Below are positions 17,985 to 25,698 of a stretch of DNA of 64,000 bases, piece by piece (the stretch's first letter is position 1; every line of letters starts with the position of its first letter). The DNA comes from Elizabethkingia bruuniana (GTDB lineage: Bacteria > Bacteroidota > Bacteroidia > Flavobacteriales > Weeksellaceae): NCBI RefSeq assembly GCF_002024805.1, contig NZ_CP014337.1, positions 3,162,001-3,226,000 of the forward strand, written 5' to 3'. The notes under the pieces were generated by a model. The model ran no database searches, was not told the origin of the DNA, and saw nothing but the letters and a program-made list of their open reading frames with translations. Both the position numbers and the translations under genes were made by a program.

Positions 17985-18183
17985 TAACTGGAACCTGTCA
18001 TTTTTTATACTTCAGGTATTACTTATATTCGTTTTTATAAGCCATATAAACATGCTGAAAGGAAAAGACGAAATGATAGTTTATCCAAAAATAACGGTCA
18101 GCGGCCTGGGCATCTATGGTCTAGCGAATCATTTACAGAGTGTAAAAATTCCGACTAAATACAAAATACTTATAGGCAAATGA
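17985..18183 (+). pseudogene. Remnant of an XRE regulator gene
   Basis: The left part (CCTGTCATTTTTTAT to TTTTTATAAGCCATATAA) copies the promoter module of the XRE gene at 14830-14880. Directly after it, from 18052, ATGCTGAAAGGAAAAGACG and GAAATGAT copy the last codons of that gene (15234 on), and ATAACGGTCAGCG copies its stop region. Thus most of the coding sequence has been deleted. The -7 element has decayed to TATATTCG. A 43-codon frame remains open from 18052 and its TGA overlaps the SRPBCC ATG, but I do not think it is a real gene. Confidence 0.7.
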
Positions 18184-18668
18184 AGGTTATAAATTTACAC
18201 AAAAGAATTCTCGATCAACCAATTTCAGAAATTGGCAAACTACTAAACACTTTAGCGACAGACAATGATATGATGCTGGCAACAGACAAATGGTCACCTA
18301 TGAAGCTGGATAATGGATTACAAATTGGCTCAAAGGGCGGACACGGGCCAATTAAATATTTTGTAACGGAATATCAGCCTGAAAGATCAATCACTTTTCA
18401 GTTTGACTTGCCAGGTTTTAATGGTTTTCACAGATTCGATATAAATGAGTTAGAACCCGACAAAACAGAGCTTTCACATATTATCAGGATGACAACAACA
18501 GGTTCAGCCACTTTAAAATGGGCGTTAGCAATTCGTTGGTTGCACGATGCTTATATTGAAGACGCTTTTGATAAAGTCGAAAACCAATTTATAAAAGATA
18601 AGAAAAATAGCGAATGGAGTTTGTGGGTAAAACTATTGCGAAAAATAATGAAACCTAAAAATAAATAA
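18180..18668 (+). CDS. SRPBCC-like protein
   Basis: 162 residues with the outline of the START/SRPBCC ligand-binding fold. The opening strand is MKVINLHKRILDQPISEIG, then WSPMKLDNGLQIGSKGGHGPI, a strand pair ending in SITFQF, and a long C-terminal helix (WLHDAYIEDAFDKVENQF). Such proteins bind small hydrophobic ligands; ligand unknown. No signal peptide. Its promoter is probably the decayed module of the XRE remnant. Palindrome unit 4 follows 16 bp after the stop. Confidence 0.65.
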   Translation: MKVINLHKRILDQPISEIGKLLNTLATDNDMMLATDKWSPMKLDNGLQIGSKGGHGPIKYFVTEYQPERSITFQFDLPGFNGFHRFDINELEPDKTELSHIIRMTTTGSATLKWALAIRWLHDAYIEDAFDKVENQFIKDKKNSEWSLWVKLLRKIMKPKNK

Positions 18669-18683
18669 AAAAGAACCTCCCCC

Positions 18684-18709
18684 GCTGGCGCAGGTGTCAC
18701 TCTCGTGCT
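18684..18709. repeat. Palindromic repeat unit 4
   Basis: 26-bp unit opening GCTGGCGCAGGTG and closing ACTCTCGTGCT. It has the same length and ends as units 2, 3 and 5, but several unpaired positions, so it is the most degenerate copy. Confidence 0.65.
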
Positions 18710-18817
18710 AAGTAATATTGTTTTGGTATTTCAAATTGGTTAAAAAATCACAATCGCCCCAAACTAGAGCACACTCACAACAATCTGATTACGAGTAATA
18801 ACACTTATGTTTTCATT

Positions 18818-18825
18818 TACATTTG
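18818..18825 (+). promoter_or_regulatory. Cassette promoter -7
   Basis: TACATTTG matches TAnnTTTG, within CATTTACATTTGTTTCAAA, 50 bp before the ATG at 18876. Confidence 0.45.
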
Positions 18826-18875
18826 TTTCAAAATTTTATATATTTGAGAGTCAGGCTACACTTTAAAAACAACCG

Positions 18876-19682
18876 ATGAACTCTAAAATTATAATAATAC
18901 AATTCCTTTTTCTTATAATTCTCGGATGTAAGCCACAAGAGGCTAGCAAAGGAAGAATATCAAATTACCAAGATAAAATACTTCAGGATAAAAATGTTCC
19001 TAAGCATCTCAAAAATTGGGCGATTGGTATAAATGAAAATAACATAGATTCAATTAAGCATTTTTACGATATAAATGCGGTTAAAATAAATTCTCCTGAT
19101 AATATCATTGAAGGTTCAAGCCAAATAGCTAATTATTTTAAAGCTCAAAAAGAAAAAATTACATCAATTAAATCTCTGTTTAGCGTAGAAGCGAATAGTA
19201 AAAGGAAAATAAATTATGAATTGGTTAGTTATAAAACCGATGACCAAAAAGAGTTTATTGGAATTGTAATTTGGAAAGTAGAAAATGAAAAGATAATTAG
19301 AGAATTTGAATTCACAAAAGAAAGTAGTTTAGACTCTAAAAAAGTTGATACCGCAAATATATCTGAAAGAAGAAAATTATGGATCCAACTCTGTAATGAA
19401 AATAACCCTAAGAATCTGATTAAAGAACTCTACAGTAGCAATATTATTTATTATAATCATAAACCATTAGTAAAAGGAACAGATGATTTGATTAAGGAAT
19501 ATAGCTATATGGATAACAAAAATTACCATCTAAAACTACATCCATTAACATTAAAGACTGTAAATGCTAGTTTCGCTTTTGAAATTGGACAATGTATAGG
19601 AAGTTATAACGGAAAGTATATTATTGTTTGGGAAAAGGGCGCCGATGGAAAATGGAAAATAATTGTTGATTCAAATATATAA
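18876..19682 (+). CDS. Lipoprotein with two NTF2-like domains
   Basis: 268 residues. Lipoprotein signal with lipobox ILGC (Cys 18) followed by KPQEASK. Two successive SnoaL/NTF2-like repeats of about 110 residues are visible. The first starts KHLKNWAIGINENNID and includes GSSQIANYFKAQK. The second starts ERRKLWIQLCNENN and includes VKGTDDLIKEYSY, ending in the typical strand WEKGADGKWKIIVD. NTF2-like domains bind small ligands or catalyse simple isomerisations; no catalytic residues can be named. Palindrome unit 5 follows 10 bp after the stop. Confidence 0.7.
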   Translation: MNSKIIIIQFLFLIILGCKPQEASKGRISNYQDKILQDKNVPKHLKNWAIGINENNIDSIKHFYDINAVKINSPDNIIEGSSQIANYFKAQKEKITSIKSLFSVEANSKRKINYELVSYKTDDQKEFIGIVIWKVENEKIIREFEFTKESSLDSKKVDTANISERRKLWIQLCNENNPKNLIKELYSSNIIYYNHKPLVKGTDDLIKEYSYMDNKNYHLKLHPLTLKTVNASFAFEIGQCIGSYNGKYIIVWEKGADGKWKIIVDSNI

Positions 19683-19692
19683 ATGTCCCCGT

Positions 19693-19718
19693 GCTAGCGC
19701 GAGCGTCACGCTGGTGCT
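19693..19718. repeat. Palindromic repeat unit 5
   Basis: 26-bp unit opening GCTAGCGCGAGCG and closing ACGCTGGTGCT, one mismatch in the stem. It lies between the NTF2-like lipoprotein gene and the next promoter module. Confidence 0.75.
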
Positions 19719-19772
19719 TGAATCTATATAAATTAGCCGGAACCAGCCATTTATCATCGTTCAACTTTTATT

Positions 19773-19780
19773 TATATTTG
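19773..19780 (+). promoter_or_regulatory. Cassette promoter -7
   Basis: TATATTTG within TTTATATTTGTTTCTATAGC, again 50-60 bp behind a palindrome unit and 45 bp before the ATG at 19825. Confidence 0.55.
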
Positions 19781-19824
19781 TTTCTATAGCAAATAGGTAA
19801 AGCAAAAACAGTATACAAATTGAG

Positions 19825-20121
19825 ATGAAACCTGCCAGAATTCAAGTTGACTTTAACGAACTTATTGAAAGCGATCTGGTTTTGCTTTCCCAGCAGGACA
19901 TTAAATTGGACAATAGCGGGCAAGAAGTTTTACTATTCCCGGGCAAAGAAATTGACATTTATATGGATGATACAGATGAAAATGGGGCTGTTGACAATTT
20001 AGTAGCCAGTGGAACTGTAGAGCTAAATAAGACGGGATTATTTCCGATTTGCAAATGGAATTGCAGAATTAATGCAAATGGGATTCAACACGAAAGCGAA
20101 TTCAAAAATAATAAAAAGTAA
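19825..20121 (+). CDS. Hypothetical small cytoplasmic protein
   Basis: 98 residues, not recognised. Acidic, no signal peptide or membrane segment; strands such as GQEVLLFPGKEIDIYMDD and NLVASGTVELNKTG suggest a small beta-rich fold. ATG at 19825 has a good upstream promoter of the cassette type. The following lipoprotein reads from a TTG two bases after this stop, or from an ATG inside this gene, so the pair is probably translationally coupled. Confidence 0.65.
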   Translation: MKPARIQVDFNELIESDLVLLSQQDIKLDNSGQEVLLFPGKEIDIYMDDTDENGAVDNLVASGTVELNKTGLFPICKWNCRINANGIQHESEFKNNKK

Positions 20122-20122
20122 A

Positions 20123-20794
20123 TTGAAAAATCAAAGCATAACATTTATTGTCTTTTTAAGCTATCTAACATTTTCTTGCGGTCAGAAAAATGAAAAAGTC
20201 GAAAATAAAATTTCGGTTGAGAATACAAATACTGAAAACTCAATTTCCACAGAAATTAAATCGACTACGAAAGAAAATGAAATGAACAATACTATAATAA
20301 AAATCGTTAAGGCCTATCAAAAGAAAGATGAAAACACCTTAAATAGCTTAATATACAAAGATTATGGGCTTACATTTCTGTTTGCCAGAGGCGTCGCTGA
20401 TAATATCTCTACAGCAAAACAAATTTCATTCAAGGAGCCTGTTCCAGAATATTTACCGTATGACACAAATTTTGAAATACAATATCTGATAAATGAAACT
20501 GGTTCTCCCGTCTTCAGCTGTGAAACTGAAAGCTGGAATAAGCCTTCCGGGATTTATGTTGATATGACGACCAACAACAAATTTTTATCAACAATTGCAA
20601 TAAGTGAAAATAAGCTTACGGAAGAAACCATTTGGAATGGAAAAGAAATTAAGTTATTTGAAGAAATAGAGCGTAAAAGTCATAAAGTCACTTTAATTGG
20701 TAAAAATCAAGAAACTTTTATTTTCTACATAGCCAAAATAAATAATAAATGGTATTTAACTGCAATAGACAGATTTGAAGTTTGTTCTGCCTAA
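20123..20794 (+). CDS. Hypothetical lipoprotein
   Basis: 223 residues from the TTG at 20123. This start gives a textbook lipoprotein signal (KNQSITFIVFLSYLTFSC, Cys 19, then GQKNEK). An ATG at 20072 in the same frame would put 17 basic residues in front of the signal and overlap the previous gene by 50 bp. The mature part has a low-complexity charged linker, then a globular region (NTIIKIVKAYQKKDENTLNS, later FYIAKINNKWYLTAIDRFE) that ends like an NTF2/DUF-type stress protein. No family assigned. Confidence 0.65.
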   Translation: MKNQSITFIVFLSYLTFSCGQKNEKVENKISVENTNTENSISTEIKSTTKENEMNNTIIKIVKAYQKKDENTLNSLIYKDYGLTFLFARGVADNISTAKQISFKEPVPEYLPYDTNFEIQYLINETGSPVFSCETESWNKPSGIYVDMTTNNKFLSTIAISENKLTEETIWNGKEIKLFEEIERKSHKVTLIGKNQETFIFYIAKINNKWYLTAIDRFEVCSA

Positions 20795-20935
20795 AAAGCA
20801 CTGAACCGGAGAATGGAAATATTATTGTTTTACTAAAGACAACAACAGAAATAGATCTAATTCTAGGGAAATATTTATCATAAGGATTCGTAAGTTTAAG
20901 AATAAATGTTATTTTTAGCACTTACAACAAATTAC

Positions 20936-21787
20936 ATGAACAACACCAGGAAAATATCAATATTAATAGGTTTCTTTTTATTTACTTTATTTTATTCTCA
21001 GACAGACAAAAAAGACAGCCTTATCGCCAGTTTCACCTATTTAGTAAAGGCTAAGCTCTATAAGTCTACTCCCGATAAGATATATGAAGAACTATTTTCT
21101 CTGCAGGTATTAAAGGATCGTGCTTTCTTTATTAGTGAGCAATCGATGAAATATGATTCTACTTTTCAGAGTGAATTTCAAAAAGCTACTGTAGGAGGCA
21201 CTACACATATAGACTTCAGAGGAAAATCTTTTCCAAAGACAAGATTTCCATATACTGTATTACAAACCAATCAGAACAATCAGTATTTCGAAAGAGCCGG
21301 AATGTCATTACTCAGCTATAAAGAACCTGTAATCAACAACTGGAAACTTGTAGACGAGTCAAAAACCATACAGTCATTCAACTGCAGAAAAGCAGAAGTC
21401 AATTACAATGGAAGAAACTGGACGGCATGGTATACTACCGATATTCCGCTTGCTTATGGTCCTTATAAATTTACAGGATTACCGGGGTTAATTATTAAAA
21501 TATCCGATCAGAGCGGAGACTATGATTTTGAACTTGTAAAATCCATACCAAGCAGTCAGCTGAAAGGTAAGATGCTGGCTATTGAAAAACGCAGATATGA
21601 GAATGCCAGCGCAACAACTATGATGGGCTTGCGGGAAGCAAAAAAGAACTCCGTCAATAATATGGTCGGAGCACTTCAAAGTATGGAAACAACTATATTA
21701 CCCGAATCCAGAGAAACCGTAAGGGATATTCAACTGCAAAAACAAAAAAATTTAAACGACGAGAATACTATTGAAAGAATTCAATAG
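20936..21787 (+). CDS. GLPGLI family protein
   Basis: 283 residues with a signal peptide (KISILIGFFLFTLFYSQ) and the namesake GLPGLI at residues 181-186 in PYKFTGLPGLIIKISDQ. GLPGLI proteins are exported, Bacteroidota-specific and of unknown function. The internal block FNCRKAEVNYNGRNWTAWYT is also typical of the family. The ATG at 20936 puts the signal peptide at the N-terminus, whereas a start at 20906 adds ten unhelpful residues. It ends 9 bp before the next gene. Confidence 0.85.
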   Translation: MNNTRKISILIGFFLFTLFYSQTDKKDSLIASFTYLVKAKLYKSTPDKIYEELFSLQVLKDRAFFISEQSMKYDSTFQSEFQKATVGGTTHIDFRGKSFPKTRFPYTVLQTNQNNQYFERAGMSLLSYKEPVINNWKLVDESKTIQSFNCRKAEVNYNGRNWTAWYTTDIPLAYGPYKFTGLPGLIIKISDQSGDYDFELVKSIPSSQLKGKMLAIEKRRYENASATTMMGLREAKKNSVNNMVGALQSMETTILPESRETVRDIQLQKQKNLNDENTIERIQ

Positions 21788-21796
21788 CACGGCACG

Positions 21797-22495
21797 ATGA
21801 CAGAACGAAAAAAATACAACGGAACATATACTGACCATTCAGGAACAACTTCTGTAATTGTTGAGAACGATTTTAAAAATTTATATACCGAAATTGACGG
21901 TGTTAAATTTTCAGGATCTGAATTTTCCGATCTGTCTGTAGATGATAAAACAAAATATACCAAGCAGCAGCTGGAAAGATTTACATGGAGTAAAACACCT
22001 GTTTACAACTCAGAAATAGTCAGAGAAGAACTTTGCAACTGTACTTTTAAAATTTTGGTTCCACAGCTAATTATAGATAAAACAACAGATTCAGAATTTT
22101 ATTCAGATCTGAAAATTGAATACACACTGGGAAATGCTGAACCAAATGGCGGAATTGAAGATGAGAGAATTGCAGTCTCTTTAACCATCGAAGGAAAGCT
22201 TTATACCGGTATTGGTGATCTAATGGAAACTGCGTTGGACGAGATTCATAGTCAATTTGGAGAAAGCTATCATTTTAAAAACTGTTATGGTTGTCTGTAT
22301 GGCGACTATAGCGTTTACGGACAAAGTAGCTTTGGGACAATGCTGTGTTTCGCTGCTCAAAAAGAGAAATATAAAAAAGTGACCAACAAACAGGAATACA
22401 TGGACCTTCCAACTGATGAAGCCACCACCGTACAGGAAATATATTACTGTGATCAATATGAAGTAAGAAAATCCGGAGCAGGTTATCGCGGCTAA
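21797..22495 (+). CDS. DUF6304-like protein
   Basis: 232-residue soluble protein. It opens YNGTYTDHSGTTSVIVEN with DGVKFSGSEFSDLS, and its C-terminal half has a Cys-containing block, FKNCYGCLYGDYSVYG, then FGTMLCF and a final YYCDQYEVR and GYRG. This layout is what I associate with DUF6304; the name is from memory and not verified. The two-Cys turn CYGC and three other cysteines could hold a metal. It may be cotranscribed with the GLPGLI gene (9 bp apart) and the following lipoprotein (29 bp). Confidence 0.6.
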   Translation: MTERKKYNGTYTDHSGTTSVIVENDFKNLYTEIDGVKFSGSEFSDLSVDDKTKYTKQQLERFTWSKTPVYNSEIVREELCNCTFKILVPQLIIDKTTDSEFYSDLKIEYTLGNAEPNGGIEDERIAVSLTIEGKLYTGIGDLMETALDEIHSQFGESYHFKNCYGCLYGDYSVYGQSSFGTMLCFAAQKEKYKKVTNKQEYMDLPTDEATTVQEIYYCDQYEVRKSGAGYRG

Positions 22496-22524
22496 GAATA
22501 GATACTAATGATACAATACCAACA

Positions 22525-23295
22525 ATGAATAAATTAATCCCGGCACTAAGTTTTATAATACTCATGTCTTGTGGAAAACAGGAGAACAAAACCAGTGTTG
22601 CAACAACTGAAAAGACAGAACATATTGTTCAGGATACTACAGCCTCTAAAATTACTTTTCACAAGACAGATGGAAAAGCAGTCTTGCTGGGTAATGACAT
22701 AAAACTTCTGGATGGAAATTTTAAAGAAACAAAAGATATCAGCAGCCTGAACGAAAAGCTTGTTGATATAACAGAAATAAGTGACCTTACTTACAAAGCA
22801 AATCCGGCAGATGAACACTGTCAGGAATTCAGGTATGTCAAAATAAAAACAAAAGATGCTGAAGGCTATGTTGATGGCAGAAAAGTCTACGGACTGACAA
22901 AAGATGCCCAGATTAAAATATTAAAGACCAACAATAACGAAGTTTCCTTTACACCGACAGCTTATTTTGGTATTGGCGTTTCGGATGACGATGGCCTGAC
23001 GGGCTGTCCGATTAATTCTCCGGTTATCTTCTCCGACAAATCTGCTAAGTATGAAGGATTGGTAAAAATGGTAAAGAATACAAATTACAAAAGCGATTAT
23101 CCATATTTTGAACTTAAAAATGATGATGGAGCAAACGATGAAATTCTAAACATCGAAAAACAGGGCAATAAATATCTTCTTACAATAAAGCGAACCTATC
23201 AGGAAGGTGGTGCGAATCTTCTAGTAACCGTATCTAAAGACAAAAACGGGAAATTTGTAGCTGAGATTTTGGAAAACAAACGGACTGAAGAATAA
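22525..23295 (+). CDS. Hypothetical lipoprotein, possibly SH3-like
   Basis: 256 residues. Lipobox LMSC (Cys 16) followed by GKQENK and a Ser/Thr-rich linker. The middle (VKIKTKDAEGYVDGRKVYGL) looks like a bacterial SH3-type segment, a common fold in envelope proteins, but the match is weak. The C-terminal part (KRTYQEGGANLLVTVSK) is beta-rich. Function unknown. Last of a run of three closely spaced + strand genes. Confidence 0.65.
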   Translation: MNKLIPALSFIILMSCGKQENKTSVATTEKTEHIVQDTTASKITFHKTDGKAVLLGNDIKLLDGNFKETKDISSLNEKLVDITEISDLTYKANPADEHCQEFRYVKIKTKDAEGYVDGRKVYGLTKDAQIKILKTNNNEVSFTPTAYFGIGVSDDDGLTGCPINSPVIFSDKSAKYEGLVKMVKNTNYKSDYPYFELKNDDGANDEILNIEKQGNKYLLTIKRTYQEGGANLLVTVSKDKNGKFVAEILENKRTEE

Positions 23296-23403
23296 CATCA
23301 CTTTCCGTAATATTTTAATCATACTATATTAATTTCTAAACAAAATCAACAGATTACCATACATTCTATAAACATAATCTCAATAGAATGCTTAAATTTA
23401 GGC

Positions 23404-23415
23404 TTTGTATACAAA
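23404..23415. promoter_or_regulatory. Palindrome TTTGTATACAAA upstream of the gluzincin-like gene
   Basis: Perfect 12-bp palindrome 23 bp before the ATG at 23438. It could be a small operator; no matching site was noticed elsewhere in the window. Confidence 0.25.
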
Positions 23416-23437
23416 TACAAGTTAAAACTAAGCCTCC

Positions 23438-24733
23438 ATGAAAAAAGTATTTTTAGCATTTCTATTCCTCATCAAGATTACAACAATATCTGCCCAACAA
23501 TCCGAAACTCAGGATTTAAACAGTATTTCCAATTATTTCCAGGAAATTAAAACAGCTACCCAGCAAAACACCAGATTATGGAACAAGGACCTGTATGGTG
23601 GCATTCTGCTGGTAGAGCCCAAAACCAGACAATTATACAGCAACGAAGAAGATGCCCAGAACAGTTTAACAAAACAAGGTAACATATACGTCGGAAAATT
23701 ACCCGACAATATTAATATGGCCAATACTTCCCTAATGTGGAATGGCAAAAACTGGGCTATGATCATGCTGCCACTGTCTGAAAATAAAAACGACCGGATA
23801 AACTTACTGGCGCACGAACTTTTCCACAAAGCTCAATCTGCATTAGGATTTACTCAGAATAATAAAGAAAGCAACCATCTTGACCAGAAAGACGGGAGAA
23901 TATACCTTCGCCTGGAACTGGAAGCTCTTACAAAAGCCGTTCTTTCCGATTCAAAAAAGGAACAAAAAGAACATCTGACCAATGCGCTTATATTCAGAAA
24001 ATACAGACATACTCTTTTCCCGGAATCTTCCACTATTGAGAATCAATTAGAATTGAACGAAGGCCTTGCAGAGTACACCGGATTTATGATAAGCGGAAGA
24101 AACAAAGCGCAAACAAAAGAACATTTTGTAAAGACAACCAAAGCTTTTCTTAAAAATCCAACCTATGTCCGCTCATTCGCTTACAGTACCATTCCGGTTT
24201 ATGGTTATTTGCTCAGCCAAAAGGATAAATACTGGAATCAAAAAATTAAAGGTGACACCAATCTTACAGATTTCTTCATTCAGGATTTCGGAATAAAAAC
24301 ACCCGCTCATTTAAAGGCCAGCGTTGACAAAATTGCCAACAACTACAACGGAACAGCTATTTTTTCGGAAGAAAAAGTAAGAGATGAAAAAATAAAAAAA
24401 TTGATCGCTGAATATAAAAGCAAATTGATTGAACAGCCACATCTTGAAATAAAATTTGAGAAAATGAATGTTTCTTTTGACCCAAGGAATATAATCCCGA
24501 TTCAAAATAAGGGAACTGTTTATCCAACGATTCGGGTTACAGACAACTGGGGTATTCTGGAAGTTACAAAGGGAGCATTAATGAGTCCCAACTGGGATAA
24601 AATATCGGTGAGCTCGCCTGTAAAAATAAATGATGAACTGATTGAAGGAGAAGGCTGGACGATCAAAATCAATAAAGCCTACACTGTAAAAAAAGATGAG
24701 AAAAGCAACAATTACATACTTATGAAAAAATAA
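23438..24733 (+). CDS. Putative secreted gluzincin metallopeptidase
   Basis: 431 residues. A signal peptide (KKVFLAFLFLIKITTISAQQ) is followed by a zinc-protease-like core: HELFH at residues 126-130 (HExxH) and NEGLAEY at about 207-213, placing a glutamate where gluzincins have their third zinc ligand. The C-terminal 100 residues (from about 330) form a separate beta-rich region ending in WTIKINKAYTVKKDEK. Spacing between the two motifs (about 80 residues) is longer than in thermolysin or M1 enzymes. I cannot assign a peptidase family. It is likely an exported hydrolase. Confidence 0.65.
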   Translation: MKKVFLAFLFLIKITTISAQQSETQDLNSISNYFQEIKTATQQNTRLWNKDLYGGILLVEPKTRQLYSNEEDAQNSLTKQGNIYVGKLPDNINMANTSLMWNGKNWAMIMLPLSENKNDRINLLAHELFHKAQSALGFTQNNKESNHLDQKDGRIYLRLELEALTKAVLSDSKKEQKEHLTNALIFRKYRHTLFPESSTIENQLELNEGLAEYTGFMISGRNKAQTKEHFVKTTKAFLKNPTYVRSFAYSTIPVYGYLLSQKDKYWNQKIKGDTNLTDFFIQDFGIKTPAHLKASVDKIANNYNGTAIFSEEKVRDEKIKKLIAEYKSKLIEQPHLEIKFEKMNVSFDPRNIIPIQNKGTVYPTIRVTDNWGILEVTKGALMSPNWDKISVSSPVKINDELIEGEGWTIKINKAYTVKKDEKSNNYILMKK

Positions 24734-24768
24734 ACTGAATAAAATATAAACAACTATTTAACAGAAAA

Positions 24769-25167
24769 ATGAAAATAATTGACAAACTAGCCTGGATCGA
24801 ACTAAAAGACAAATCCATTTTGTCTACCAAAAGCTTCGGAAAAGACAAATATTATCTGCCTGGTGGTAAAAGAGAAACCGGAGAAACAGACGAGCAAGCG
24901 CTTATCCGCGAGATAAATGAAGAGCTGAGTGTAACGATAGACAACAAAACACTTAATTATATCGGGACTTTCGAAGCTCAGGCACATGGACATGAAGAAG
25001 GTATAGTTGTAAAAATGACTTGCTACGCTGCGGAATATTCCGGAGAACTAAAAGTAAGTTCTGAAATCGAAGAAATGAAATGGTTGAAATATTCGGACAA
25101 AGACAAGATATCTGAAGTTGACAAATTGATTTTCGATAACCTGAAAGATAAAGGTTTACTGGATTAA
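24769..25167 (+). CDS. NUDIX hydrolase
   Basis: 132 residues. The NUDIX box spans residues 33-55: G33, E39, R47-E48, E51-E52, in KRETGETDEQALIREINEEL. This metal-binding loop hydrolyses nucleoside diphosphates linked to another group. The last glycine of the consensus is serine. Substrate not predictable. It begins 35 bp after the gluzincin-like gene, possibly cotranscribed. Confidence 0.85.
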   Translation: MKIIDKLAWIELKDKSILSTKSFGKDKYYLPGGKRETGETDEQALIREINEELSVTIDNKTLNYIGTFEAQAHGHEEGIVVKMTCYAAEYSGELKVSSEIEEMKWLKYSDKDKISEVDKLIFDNLKDKGLLD

Positions 25168-25187
25168 CATAGCTTGGAATACTAAAA

Positions 25188-25299
25188 TTGATGTCAGATT
25201 GAGCTTTTCTGAAAGAAAAGAGCGTCGAAATCCAATCAATTTCAGTATCCAGAGTTAGTCTTCGATACGATTCTTTCCAAAAATCACTCTGACTGACAA
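25188..25299. repeat. Imperfect inverted repeat, about 110 bp
   Basis: The ends ATTGATGTCAGATTGA and TCACTCTGACTGACAAT are approximate reverse complements, and an inner pair TCGAA/TTCGA lies at about 25225 and 25261. There is no coding capacity. The TGTCAG..TGAGC and TTCGATA words link it to the larger hairpin element at 29767-29956. Confidence 0.5.
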
Positions 25300-25359
25300 T
25301 ATAGTATTAAGAATTTGCTTAACTTAAATTCAGGGATAAATTAACACAATACTCAACAT

Positions 25360-25542
25360 ATGGAAAACAAAAAAGCAACAACTATTATTTTTGCCACTAT
25401 AGCCATTATTCTTGGTTTTACACTCTATAAACAATTTGATTTTCAGACCTTCAAATTTGAAAAACCGGCATTGGCACCTGTTTATGCTACAACCTTTTTT
25501 GCCAGTCTTTTCTTTCTGGCAAGAAATGCGAAAAAGAAATAA
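25360..25542 (+). CDS. Small membrane protein
   Basis: 60 residues with two likely transmembrane helices (TTIIFATIAIILGFTLY and VYATTFFASLFFLA) and a basic tail KKK, which suggests both ends in the cytoplasm. Not recognised. The gene is backed by an intact frame, an ATG and a terminator 20 bp downstream, but it is short, so confidence is moderate. Confidence 0.5.
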   Translation: MENKKATTIIFATIAIILGFTLYKQFDFQTFKFEKPALAPVYATTFFASLFFLARNAKKK

Positions 25543-25563
25543 CAACAATAATTATATTGGTAT

Positions 25564-25596
25564 AAAACCACTCTGAAACTTAGAGCGGTTTTTTAT
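25564..25596 (+). terminator. Terminator after the small membrane protein gene
   Basis: AAAACCACTCT / AGAGCGGTTTT with one mismatch and a T-rich tail. It is a diverged copy of the groEL/XRE terminator family. Confidence 0.7.
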
Positions 25597-25698
25597 TTTT
25601 TCTATCCAACAATATATTTTATATTCTCTTTTTTCATTAATTTCGACAGACAATCAATTATTTAGCTTTCAATCTTTACACCGGATCAACTTAATAAT

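Noticed and set aside
18052-18183. 43-codon frame ending in ATGA overlap with the SRPBCC gene
   Set aside because: It is formed by the deletion junction of the XRE remnant and the following terminator repeat, so coding is unlikely.
14708-19718. Classical integron attC sites
   Set aside because: The palindromes lack RYYYAAC/GTTRRRY core sites and no integron integrase is present in the window.
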